A program made the translations under genes and the position numbers. From NCBI GenBank assembly GCA_937889645.1, contig CALBZE010000103.1:1-30243 (forward strand): a DNA stretch of 30,243 bases, read 5' to 3'. The stretch comes from an uncultured bacterium. GTDB lineage: Bacteria; Gemmatimonadota; Gemmatimonadetes; Longimicrobiales; RSA9. A model generated the notes under the pieces. The model did not search any database and had not been told where the DNA came from. It saw nothing but the letters and a program-made list of their open reading frames with translations. Position 1 is the stretch's first letter; each line of letters begins with the position of its first letter. This document shows, piece after piece, positions 7,209-13,919 of this stretch.

Positions 7209-7688
7209 ATGACCTACGCCCTCGACGACATCGACCTCGCGATCCTGCGCACCCTCAGCGAGAACGCGCGGACGCCCAACGCCGAGATCGCCCGGCAGGT
7301 CGGCCTCGCGCCTTCCGCCATCTTCCAGCGCGTCAGGAAGCTCGAGGAAGCGGGCGTGATCCGCGGCTACCACGCCGCGCTCGACCCCGGCATCCTCGGA
7401 TTCGGGCTCATGGCGTTCGTCATGATCCAGACCAACGAGAACGCCCGCGACGTCGACACCGCAGAACTCCTCGCCCGCATCCCCGAGGTCCGAGAAGTCC
7501 ACCGCGTCGTCGGCGAAGACTGCTTCTTCGTCAAGGTCCGCGTCCCCAACACCGACGCCCTCGCACGCCTCCTCGACGACCAGATCCGGCAGATCCCGTC
7601 CGTCAGCTCCACGCGGACGACCATCGTCCTCACCACCTCCAAGGAGCAATCGGGCCCGCCAATCCCCGAACCGGCGGCTCTGGTCTGA
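7209..7688 (+). CDS. Lrp/AsnC-family transcriptional regulator
   Basis: DNA-binding regulator of 159 residues, the usual length for the family. The N-terminal winged helix-turn-helix is clear: LDDIDLAILRTLSENARTP (5-23), then NAEIARQVGLAPSAIFQRVRKLEEAGVIRGYHA (24-56). A RAM/AsnC ligand and oligomerisation domain follows (about 65-150), with VREVHRVVGEDCFFVKVRV typical of its beta strands. Such proteins usually sense an amino acid and form octamers; the ligand cannot be read here. The ATG at 7209 has no ribosome site and lies where transcription should begin, so it is probably translated from a leaderless message. Neighbours are the protease upstream and a hairpin-rich non-coding region downstream; no amino-acid gene is adjacent, so its regulon may lie elsewhere. 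Confidence 0.93.
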   Translation: MTYALDDIDLAILRTLSENARTPNAEIARQVGLAPSAIFQRVRKLEEAGVIRGYHAALDPGILGFGLMAFVMIQTNENARDVDTAELLARIPEVREVHRVVGEDCFFVKVRVPNTDALARLLDDQIRQIPSVSSTRTTIVLTTSKEQSGPPIPEPAALV

Positions 7689-7701
7689 TACCGGCGTGCG
7701 G

Positions 7702-7723
7702 TCGCGGGGCAAACGCCCCGTGG
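7702..7723 (+). terminator. Hairpin after Lrp-family gene
   Basis: CGGGGC, loop AAAC, GCCCCG (7705-7720), extended by C-G and wobble pairs to 7702-7723. It begins 14 bp after the stop codon. No T-run. Confidence 0.5.
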
Positions 7724-7837
7724 CAGCCCGCGCCCTGAGATGGACGCCAGGTCGTCGCCTCCCGACCCGATGGCCGTTCCCCTCGCCGCGTCCGACGCGC
7801 GTCTCCATCGCCGTTCGCGGCTGCGACGGCGCGTGGA

Positions 7838-7879
7838 AACTGCACACCCGTCGCGGAAATAACCGAACCGTGTGCAGTT
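7838..7879. repeat. Stem-loop 1 of a three-hairpin block
   Basis: Perfect 10-bp inverted repeat AACTGCACAC (7838-7847) / GTGTGCAGTT (7870-7879) with a 22-nt loop. First of three consecutive palindromes in the 546-bp non-coding stretch 7689-8234. The left flank GAAAC recurs in stem-loop 3. Confidence 0.8.
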
Positions 7880-7892
7880 GTCCCCCGCTAAT

Positions 7893-7947
7893 GTGGTAAC
7901 CGTGCACGCTGCATTCGGGTCGGTGCTCAGCATGTGCAGTTCACCAC
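7893..7947. repeat. Stem-loop 2, imperfect
   Basis: Left arm 7893-7911 (GTGGT, AAC, GCAC, GCTG) pairs with right arm 7928-7947 (CAGC, GTGC, GTT, ACCAC) with small bulges. The right arm contains another copy of GTGCAGTT, the core of stem-loop 1. It starts 13 nt after stem-loop 1. Confidence 0.55.
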
Positions 7948-7952
7948 GATAT

Positions 7953-8014
7953 TTGTAGAAACCGAGCACGGAGCCGAGAATCGGGCGATCCGTGCTCGGT
8001 TTCTACAACCGAGC
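7953..8014. repeat. Stem-loop 3: perfect 20-bp inverted repeat with an overlapping alternative hairpin
   Basis: Arms 7953-7972 (starting TTGTAGAAACC) and 7989-8008 (ending GGTTTCTACAA) are perfect reverse complements over 20 bp. The 16-nt loop itself holds CCGA-GAA-TCGG. The right arm can instead fold forward as GCTCGGTT (7994-8001), loop TCTAC, AACCGAGC (8007-8014). The two folds exclude each other. No T-tract follows either. Function unknown: a transcribed structured RNA, a DNA cruciform or protein site, or a relic of a palindromic repeat family. Confidence 0.85.
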
Positions 8015-8126
8015 CTCACCCTCCACCGCCCACCCCCGGCAACCCCCACCACGCCCTCGATGCCGGGCCAATGTCGTTCCGATTCCTTGATGCGGTGGGG
8101 GTGTGTCAGTATTTCGGCGGATCGGG

Positions 8127-8140
8127 CGTTATGGATAACG
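8127..8140. promoter_or_regulatory. Inverted repeat just upstream of the cupredoxin promoter
   Basis: CGTTA-TGGA-TAACG, a perfect 5-bp inverted repeat ending 5 bp before the -35. The position suits an activator or repressor site. No known regulator motif recognised. Confidence 0.35.
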
Positions 8141-8145
8141 AAATG

Positions 8146-8174
8146 TTGTCATCGCGCCGCCGGTGGCTTAATAT
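8146..8174 (+). promoter_or_regulatory. Strong sigma70-type promoter for cupredoxin genes
   Basis: TTGTCA (8146-8151), a 17-bp spacer and TAATAT (8169-8174), the best consensus match in the window. Expected start near 8181, leader about 54 nt, with AGGAGG at 8222-8227 before the ATG at 8235. Confidence 0.75.
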
Positions 8175-8234
8175 CGTTCTGTTTCCCATCGCGCCCGGCC
8201 GTTCCACCGCAAACTCCAACCAGGAGGCCGTGCT

Positions 8235-8957
8235 ATGTCCGTAACGTCACGTTCGAAGATCGCAGGACCGCTCGCGCACTTCCCGGGACTCGGCCGCGGC
8301 CGGGCCCGTCGCCTCGGCCGTCGCGTTGCGGCGGCGATTGCGCTCCCGGTCGCGTTCGGCCTCGTCGCGTGCAGCGACGACAGCGACCCGACACCGCCGT
8401 CGAGCGAGGTCGGTTCGATCTCGGGGGTCGTTCGGCAAGCGGGCGGTTCGGGGATCGCCGGTGTGGCCGTGAGTCTCGGCGGGCCCGTCCAGCGCAACAC
8501 GACGACGTCCTCGTCCGGCAGTTACGGCTTCTCCGGCCTGGAGCCGGGGAACTATACCGTCTCGATCACGCCGCCGGCCGGCTACTCCCTCCCGCAGGGG
8601 TCGAGCGCGACCAAATCGGCCACCGTGGTCGCCGGGGGGACCGTGACGGTCGATTTCGACCTGCAGTCGGACGACGGCGATGGTGGCGGCGGCGCCGAGG
8701 TAATCACCGTCAACCTCGTTGGAGCGAGCTTCAGCCCGAACGTGGTGACGATTTCCAGAGGGCAGACGGTTCGCTGGGTCTACGTGAGCGGCGGCCCGCA
8801 CACCGTTACGCCGGACGGTCACTCGGAGTGGACGTCCGTCTCGATGAACCAGTCGGGCCAGAGCTTCGATCACACGTTCTACAACTCGGGCGAGTACCGG
8901 TACCTCTGCCAGCCGCACGCGGGGGCGGGGATGACGGGGAGGGTCGTGGTCCAATGA
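8235..8957 (+). CDS. Cupredoxin lipoprotein with carboxypeptidase-regulatory-like domain
   Basis: Predicted envelope-anchored blue-copper protein, 240 residues, likely an electron carrier or copper binder. Start set by AGGAGG, 7 nt spacing. A long Arg-rich N-region precedes the hydrophobic stretch and lipobox LVAC with C46. Residues 58-143 (GSISGVVRQ... TSSSGSYGFSGLEPGNYTVSI) are a carboxypeptidase-regulatory/Cna-B-like beta sandwich. A Gly/Asp linker (145-153) leads to a plastocyanin-like domain (155-240) with all type 1 copper ligands: H189 (GGPHTV), C225, H228 and M233 in CQPHAGAGM. The strong promoter predicts high expression. The next gene also ends in a cupredoxin and begins 224 bp downstream on the same strand, so both may share a transcript. 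The redox partner is unknown. Confidence 0.88.
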   Translation: MSVTSRSKIAGPLAHFPGLGRGRARRLGRRVAAAIALPVAFGLVACSDDSDPTPPSSEVGSISGVVRQAGGSGIAGVAVSLGGPVQRNTTTSSSGSYGFSGLEPGNYTVSITPPAGYSLPQGSSATKSATVVAGGTVTVDFDLQSDDGDGGGGAEVITVNLVGASFSPNVVTISRGQTVRWVYVSGGPHTVTPDGHSEWTSVSMNQSGQSFDHTFYNSGEYRYLCQPHAGAGMTGRVVVQ

Positions 8958-9181
8958 CTGGGCTGAATCATGACCCGCGGGCGCCTCGGAGTGTCGACCT
9001 CCGTCGCCACCCGAGCCGGCTCGCGGAATGGACCCGGTTCGGCGCGCGGGGCATGCCCGCCGGCAGGGGGATGACGGCGACCTTTGCCCGAACCGCGTCC
9101 GGCGGATCGCCGCGCGCCTCGATCGTTCTCCGCCGACGCCGGCGGACCGTCGGGAAGACGTCGCATGCAGGCTTGCTCCGG

Positions 9182-10318
9182 ATGAGGCGGGCACGGCCTG
9201 CGGTCGGTCTCTCGCTGCTGCTCGCCGCGTTCCTGGCGGCTCCGGCCGCCGCCGCGGCCCAATCCGCCCTCGAGCGGCCGCCGAGCCTGAGCGGCGCCTG
9301 GGTCGGCAAGTCCGGCGTCGCGCACTTCCATTTCATCCACCGCTTCACCGTGGTCGGCGACATCAACAAGGTGCTCAATTCGCCGTCGCTCCTCCTGGCC
9401 GCCGGCCTGCCGCGTCGCACGCTGGTCGGCGTCATCTACGCCAGCAGCTCGGACGTCTCGCCCGAGGTCCGGCCCAACGAATGGGAGCTGTTCGCGCGCT
9501 GGCAGCCGGTGGGTGCGGAGCCGACGTCGCCGCTCCGACTGACGGTGCAAGGCGGCTACAACACGGCGGTCGCGAGCGTCGACGGCGAGGTCGCCGTCGG
9601 CGGCGAGGCGGGGCGGGTGGCGCTCTTCGGCGTGGCCAGGGTCCTGGGCGACGCGTACGGCCGCGACCGGACCCGGTCCGCCCTCGGCGCCGGGGCGCGC
9701 GTGCGCCTCGGCCGGTGGGTCGCCGTCGGAGGCGACGTCGCCGCCCTCGTCGACCGCGACCCAAACGAGCGCGTCGCTTGGAGCGCGGGACTCCTCCTCG
9801 GGATCCCATATTCGCCGCACAGCTTCTCCCTCCACGCGACGAACATCGGTTCGAACACGCTCCAGGGCGCTTCGCGAGGCGGGCCGGAAACCCGTTGGGG
9901 CTTCGAGTTCACCGTGCCGTTCACCCCGAGCCGCTACTTCGGCGGCCAGGGCGACGTCGCCGCGGCCTCCTCGCCGCCCGCACCCGTATCCGCTCCGAGC
10001 ACCGCGCCCGGGGTCTCGTCACCGCCCGCGTCGGCCTCCGCCGACACCGTCTACGCCGCGATCGACGGGCTCGAGTACTCGCCCGCACGAATCGAGGTCG
10101 CGCCCGGCACCACCATCGTCTGGACCAATCGCGCGCCCCTTGCCCACACCGTCACCGCCGACGACGGCAAATGGGGCTCCCCGCTCATCGATCCGGACGG
10201 CAAGTGGAGCTACACCTTCGCCGAGCCCGGCACCTACCCCTTCCACTGCGCACCGCATCCTTTCATGAAGGGCGTGGTGGTGGTGCGTGAGGGAGTGGTT
10301 GGGGCGAGGGGGCGGTAG
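9182..10318 (+). CDS. Outer-membrane beta-barrel (DUF5777-like) fused to C-terminal cupredoxin
   Basis: Predicted outer-membrane protein of 378 residues. The start at 9182 gives a classic signal peptide (MRRARPAVGL, hydrophobic core, AAAAAQ cleavage near 26/27). The same frame is open back to an ATG at 8954 that overlaps the previous stop, but that would bury the signal 76 residues inside, so I reject it; the ribosome site at 9182 is weak. Residues 36-247 look like antiparallel strands ending in an aromatic-terminated strand, WGFEFTVPF; IPYSPHSFSLHATN and LQGASRGG resemble the DUF5777 barrel family (from memory, not searched). A Pro/Ser/Ala linker (262-288) leads to a plastocyanin/pseudoazurin-like domain (289-370) with ligands H322 (LAHTV), C356, H359 and M362 (CAPHPFM). 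The barrel-cupredoxin fusion is unusual and suggests a copper centre held at the outer membrane. Confidence 0.8.
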   Translation: MRRARPAVGLSLLLAAFLAAPAAAAAQSALERPPSLSGAWVGKSGVAHFHFIHRFTVVGDINKVLNSPSLLLAAGLPRRTLVGVIYASSSDVSPEVRPNEWELFARWQPVGAEPTSPLRLTVQGGYNTAVASVDGEVAVGGEAGRVALFGVARVLGDAYGRDRTRSALGAGARVRLGRWVAVGGDVAALVDRDPNERVAWSAGLLLGIPYSPHSFSLHATNIGSNTLQGASRGGPETRWGFEFTVPFTPSRYFGGQGDVAAASSPPAPVSAPSTAPGVSSPPASASADTVYAAIDGLEYSPARIEVAPGTTIVWTNRAPLAHTVTADDGKWGSPLIDPDGKWSYTFAEPGTYPFHCAPHPFMKGVVVVREGVVGARGR

Positions 10319-10340
10319 AGGCGGGGCTCGGGGGATAGGG

Positions 10341-10424
10341 CTCAGGGCCTAGGGCTCGGGGCCTAGGGCTCAGGGCCTAGGGCTCAGGGCCTAGGGCTTA
10401 GGGCCTAGGGCCCAGGGCTCAGGG
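10341..10424. repeat. 7-bp minisatellite, 12 units, CTAG-rich
   Basis: Twelve heptads of the form NNNNGGG, mostly alternating CTCAGGG and CCTAGGG with variants CTCGGGG, CTTAGGG and CCCAGGG, so a 14-bp higher-order unit. Five contain CTAG. It starts 22 bp after the barrel-cupredoxin stop. The 394-bp spacer 10319-10712 holds this array, its inverted partner, and the efflux operator; no gene is visible. Confidence 0.9.
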
Positions 10425-10469
10425 CGGCGTCCGCGGCGTCACGCCGGCGTCTTTCGTCGCCCGGCACCA

Positions 10470-10509
10470 CCTAAGCCCTGAGCCCTGAGCCCTGAGCCCC
10501 GAGCCCTCG
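10470..10509. repeat. Inverted partner of the heptad minisatellite
   Basis: CCTAAG, three CCCTGAG, CCCCGAG, CCCTCG: reverse complements of the heptads at 10341-10424, 45 bp away. Left and right arrays could pair in several registers to give a stem of about 35-40 bp, as RNA (terminator for the cupredoxin transcript) or as a cruciform. Confidence 0.85.
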
Positions 10510-10630
10510 CATCCAACCACCATCCCCTCCCCGATGCCGCTCCCCCACCCAGCGCCCACCACGCCGTCGAAACCCAAACCCCATCGTTCCCGTAACAATC
10601 CCCCCGTGCCCATTTCGCGCGCGGGGAGGA

Positions 10631-10652
10631 ACGTTTAAATTGGATTGAACGT
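10631..10652. promoter_or_regulatory. Likely operator of the GbsR-type regulator
   Basis: ACGTTTAA - ATTGGA - TTGAACGT: 8-bp arms with one mismatch and a 6-bp centre, AT-rich in GC-rich DNA, 60 bp before the regulator's ATG. The size suits a MarR/GbsR dimer. TATTAG (10652-10657) could be a -10 overlapping the site, but no convincing -35 is seen. Autoregulation is inference. Confidence 0.45.
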
Positions 10653-10712
10653 ATTAGACGACGCCTCGCACTCCTACTACCTTCTCTTGCCGCGCGCGGA
10701 GGCCAGGATGTC

Positions 10713-11222
10713 ATGACGAAAGGGGCTCGTGAGTTCATTGAAAGGCTCGGTCTCCTTGCAGAGGAGCAGGGCATTCCCCGCATCGGCGGTCGAATGATCG
10801 GCTACCTCCTCTTGCACGACGAGCAGAAGTCGCTCGACCAGATCGCCGAAGATCTGCAGGTCAGCAAGGCGTCGATCAGTCTCAACGGCCGGTGGCTGGA
10901 AAAGTTGGGGGTCGTCGAGCGCGTCGGTTCGCCCGGGGACCGGCGCGATTACTACCGTATCGCGGATCAGCCCTGGGAGCAGATCTACGCCGTGGCGCAG
11001 CAGCGGCTGCAGCGGACGCACGATCTGCTGGAGCTGGGGCTGCGGCTGTTGGGCGAGGAGGAGGTGGTGGGGCGGCGGCGAATCAAGGAGTGGCAGTGGT
11101 TCTATGCGTTCATGCTCAACGATTTCCGTACCAAGTTGGAGCGGTGGCGGGAGTTCCGGGCCCGCCGGGAGGCGGGGGAAGCGGCGTCGCCCGAGGATCT
11201 GGCGGAGGCGACGGGTACCTGA
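10713..11222 (+). CDS. GbsR/MarR-family transcriptional regulator of the efflux operon
   Basis: Predicted DNA-binding repressor of 169 residues. The N-terminal FIERLGLLAEEQGIPRIGGRMIGYLLL (8-34) is the hallmark of the GbsR subgroup. A winged helix follows: KSLDQIAEDLQVSKASISLNGRWLEKLGVVERV (39-71), then the wing GSPGDRRDYYRI (72-83) and a long helical, charged C-terminus (85-155) for dimerisation. The ATG at 10713 follows GGAGG (10698-10702). It is the first gene of a four-gene plus-strand run with tolC 33 bp after its stop. Regulators of this group are commonly found ahead of RND efflux genes; a ligand, probably a toxic compound or lipid-like molecule, is inferred only. Confidence 0.9.
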   Translation: MTKGAREFIERLGLLAEEQGIPRIGGRMIGYLLLHDEQKSLDQIAEDLQVSKASISLNGRWLEKLGVVERVGSPGDRRDYYRIADQPWEQIYAVAQQRLQRTHDLLELGLRLLGEEEVVGRRRIKEWQWFYAFMLNDFRTKLERWREFRARREAGEAASPEDLAEATGT

Positions 11223-11255
11223 TGGATCACGATTCGAGAGAGAGTGGTCGATAGA

Positions 11256-12773
11256 ATGAAACCGATTGGCGTCGTGGGGCTGGCTCTGGCGCTCGGACTC
11301 GGGAGCGCCGGGCCTGTGTGGGCGCAGGTGGCGGAGCAGGACCCGTCGCCGGGCGCGGTGGAGCGGTTCAGCGTCGAGGAGGCGGTTGCCCGGGCGCTGC
11401 GAGAGAGCCAGGAGGTCCGTCTAGCGCGGTCGCAGGTGGACCGCGCGGCGGCGCAGGTGAAGTCCGCGCGGTCTGCGGCGCTGCCGCAGATCAATGCGAG
11501 CCTGTCGTACACACGGACGTTCGCGTCTCCGTTCACGTCGGGCGCATCGTTCGAGCTGCCGGATTCGCTGAGGTTCGAACCGGATCCGACGGCTCCGCTG
11601 GACGAGCGGGTCAAGTATCTGGAGGACCGGGTGCCGATTGCAGGGCTGGCCGGTCTGGGCCAGCTGTTCGGCAACCTGCCGTTCGCCCAGGAGAACATGT
11701 ACGTGGCGGGGATCACGGGGACGCAGCTCCTGTACTCGGGCGGCCGCGTGGGTGCGGCGCTCGAGATCGCGGGGCACTTCGAGGAAGCGGCGCGTCTCGG
11801 CCTCGTCGAGCAGATGGCGGACGTGGAGCAGCAGGTGCGGACCGCGTATTATCGGGCGCTCCTGGCTCGGGAGATGGAGCAGATCGCCCAGGCCGCGCTC
11901 GAGCAGGCGGAAGCGTTCCTCGAGCAGGAGCGGCTCCGGCAGCGGGCGGGGTTGGCCTCCGAGCTGGACGTGATGCGGGCGGAGGTCGCGGCGGAGAACC
12001 TGCGGCCGCAGCTGGTGCAGGCCCGGAACGCGGCCGATCTCGCGGAACTGGACTTGAAGCGGCTGTTGAACGTGCCGCTGGACCGGCGGCTCGAACTCAC
12101 GACGTCGCTCGCCGAGCCGACCGACGATGCGGTCTCGGCGCCGGGCGTCGCCGAGCGGGCGGTGCTGCAGCGGCGGGCCGCGCTCGAGGCGGCGGAGCGG
12201 CAGATTGCGATCCGCGAGCAGCAGTTGAAGATCGCGAAGCGGTCGTACCTCCCGACGGTGTCCGTGCACATGTCGTACGGTCGCCAGATGTACCCGGCCG
12301 AGATCTTCGATTTCTCCGGTGATCCGCGGACGGACTGGAACGCCGGCGTGTCGGTGCAGCTGCCGATCTTCGACGGTTTCAAGCGCACGGCGGACGTGGA
12401 GGAGGCGCGGGCGCTGGTCGAGGAGGCTCGGCTCCAGCACGAGCAGTTGAAGGAAGCGGTCGAGCTGCAGTACGAGCAGGCGCTGCGCGAGCGCGAGCGC
12501 GCGCGGGCCGCGATCGAGGCGCGTCGTCGCACGGTCGACCAGGCCGAGCGCGTCTACTCGCTGACGGAGCTGCAGTACGAGAAGGGTCTGGCGACGCAGC
12601 TCGAGGTTTCCGAGGCGCGCCTGGCGTTGCTCCAGGCGCGGACGAACCTCGCGCAGGCGTTGACGGACTTCCACATCGCGGACGCTGCGCTGATCCGTGC
12701 GCTCGGCGGCAGCGGCGCGATCGTCGGTGGACGAGCCTCGGCCGAGAGCGGCGCTCCGGCCGGCGGTAAGTGA
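11256..12773 (+). CDS. TolC-family outer-membrane efflux protein
   Basis: Outer-membrane channel of the tripartite pump, 505 residues. I chose ATG 11256 over the GTG at 11244: the GAGAGAG purine run is well spaced for it and it begins a clean signal peptide (MKPIGVVGLALALGLGSAGPVWAQ). Two OEP repeats are visible. The first has FSVEEAVARALRESQEVRLARSQVDRAAAQVKSARSAALPQINASLSYT near the N-terminus. The second includes ALEAAERQIAIREQQLKIAKRSYLPTVSV, then the helical hairpin to LYEKGLATQLEVSEARLALLQARTNLAQAL, the typical ending. Long Glu/Arg/Gln-rich helices form the periplasmic tunnel. It lies between the regulator and the adaptor gene (38-bp gap), consistent with one operon. Confidence 0.95.
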   Translation: MKPIGVVGLALALGLGSAGPVWAQVAEQDPSPGAVERFSVEEAVARALRESQEVRLARSQVDRAAAQVKSARSAALPQINASLSYTRTFASPFTSGASFELPDSLRFEPDPTAPLDERVKYLEDRVPIAGLAGLGQLFGNLPFAQENMYVAGITGTQLLYSGGRVGAALEIAGHFEEAARLGLVEQMADVEQQVRTAYYRALLAREMEQIAQAALEQAEAFLEQERLRQRAGLASELDVMRAEVAAENLRPQLVQARNAADLAELDLKRLLNVPLDRRLELTTSLAEPTDDAVSAPGVAERAVLQRRAALEAAERQIAIREQQLKIAKRSYLPTVSVHMSYGRQMYPAEIFDFSGDPRTDWNAGVSVQLPIFDGFKRTADVEEARALVEEARLQHEQLKEAVELQYEQALRERERARAAIEARRRTVDQAERVYSLTELQYEKGLATQLEVSEARLALLQARTNLAQALTDFHIADAALIRALGGSGAIVGGRASAESGAPAGGK

Positions 12774-12811
12774 TCGATGCGGACCAAACATAGACCTGAG
12801 GATCTTCGACA

Positions 12812-13918
12812 ATGCGATACACTGTGATGAAGGGCGCCGCCGGCGCGGGGCTGGTTTCCGCGCTCCTTCTCTCGGCGGCGTGTGGTGGTGAGGGTGGCAG
12901 GCCGGCCGAGGCGGCGCCCGAGGAGAGGGTGGTCGTGGAGCTGGGCGCGAGCGACGTCGCCGTCGTGCAGCGCGCGGACATCGCCGCCGGCGCGGTGCTC
13001 ACCGGCTCGCTCATGCCGTATCGTGTCGTGCCGTTGAAGGCGCAGGTCCCGGGCACGGTCTCCGAGGTGAGGGCCGACCGGGGCACGCGCGTGCGCAAGG
13101 GGCAGGTCCTGGCGACGATCGACGCCGACGGCGTCCGCAGCCAGGCGGCGGCGGCCGAGGCGAACCTCGCGCTCGCCACGCAGCGGCTCGAGGCCGCGCG
13201 CGTGCTGCACGAGGCCGGCGCCATGTCCGACATCGACTTCAACGCCGCCAAGGCGGCGTACGAGGCTGCGCGCGCGCAGGCCGCCGCGGCCGCCGAACAG
13301 GCGGTCCGCACGTCGATCGTCTCGCCGATCGACGGCGTGGTCAGCGCTCGCATGGTCGAGACGGGCGAGGCGGTGAACCCGGGCCAGGAGCTGTTCACCG
13401 TCGTGAACACGGAGCGCCTCGAGCTGTCCGGCCAGGTCCCGATCGAGGCGGCCAGCCGGATCCGGCCGGGGATGCCGGTCGTCTTCACTTTGGACGCGCA
13501 GCCGGGCCGCGAGCTGAGCGGCACGGTCGATAGGATCGAGCCGATGGCGGACCTGCGTACGCGCCAGGTCGGCGTTTACGTGCAGCTGCCGAACCTGGGC
13601 GGTGCGCTGGTCGCCGGGCAGTTCGCGACGGGGCGGATCGTCGGCGAGCAGATCGAGGGCGCGCTCGTCGTCCCCGCGACCGCGGTCCGCGGTTCGGCCG
13701 GACGGTCGTACGTCCTCGTCGTCCAGGACGGCCGCGTCGTGCGCCGTGAGGTGCAGACGGGCGTGCGGGACGAGCTGACCGGTCTCGTCGCGATCCTTTC
13801 GGGTGTCGAGGAGGGGGAACAGGTGATCGCCGCGCCGGTTGCCGCGATCGAGCCGGGCACGCCGGTCCGCGTCGTCGGCGGCGCGTCGGCGAAGGCGTCG
13901 GCCGGCGGGGAGGGCTGA
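12812..13918 (+). CDS. RND efflux periplasmic adaptor (membrane-fusion) lipoprotein
   Basis: Links the inner-membrane RND pump to the TolC-type channel; 368 residues, periplasmic, lipid-anchored through lipobox LSAAC (C24). Domains in order: beta-barrel strand and first lipoyl half with VVPLKAQVPGTVSEVRADRGTRVRKGQVLATID (about 70-105); alpha-helical hairpin (105-165), rather short; second lipoyl half IVSPIDGVVSARMVETGEAVNPGQELFTVVN (170-200); beta-barrel (205-285); and membrane-proximal domain ending GVEEGEQVIAAPVAAIEPGTPVRVV. GAGG-like purines lie upstream of the ATG at 12812; a second in-frame ATG at 12827 has no ribosome site. The stop is separated by one base from the pump's ATG, indicating translational coupling. 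Confidence 0.95.
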   Translation: MRYTVMKGAAGAGLVSALLLSAACGGEGGRPAEAAPEERVVVELGASDVAVVQRADIAAGAVLTGSLMPYRVVPLKAQVPGTVSEVRADRGTRVRKGQVLATIDADGVRSQAAAAEANLALATQRLEAARVLHEAGAMSDIDFNAAKAAYEAARAQAAAAAEQAVRTSIVSPIDGVVSARMVETGEAVNPGQELFTVVNTERLELSGQVPIEAASRIRPGMPVVFTLDAQPGRELSGTVDRIEPMADLRTRQVGVYVQLPNLGGALVAGQFATGRIVGEQIEGALVVPATAVRGSAGRSYVLVVQDGRVVRREVQTGVRDELTGLVAILSGVEEGEQVIAAPVAAIEPGTPVRVVGGASAKASAGGEG

Positions 13919-13919
13919 G

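Noticed and set aside
7953..8008. Integron attC or IS terminal inverted repeat
   Set aside because: No R'/R'' attC core motifs, no integrase or transposase, and no target-site duplication seen.
7689..8234. Small ORFs (for example 7696-7899) in the hairpin region
   Set aside because: No ribosome site, Arg-rich shadow composition, and interrupted by the palindromes.
7934..9181. Upstream extension of the barrel-cupredoxin frame
   Set aside because: It overlaps the cupredoxin lipoprotein gene in another frame and would bury the signal peptide; only 9182 gives an export signal.
10341..10509. CRISPR array
   Set aside because: Units are 7 bp and contiguous without spacers; no cas gene nearby.
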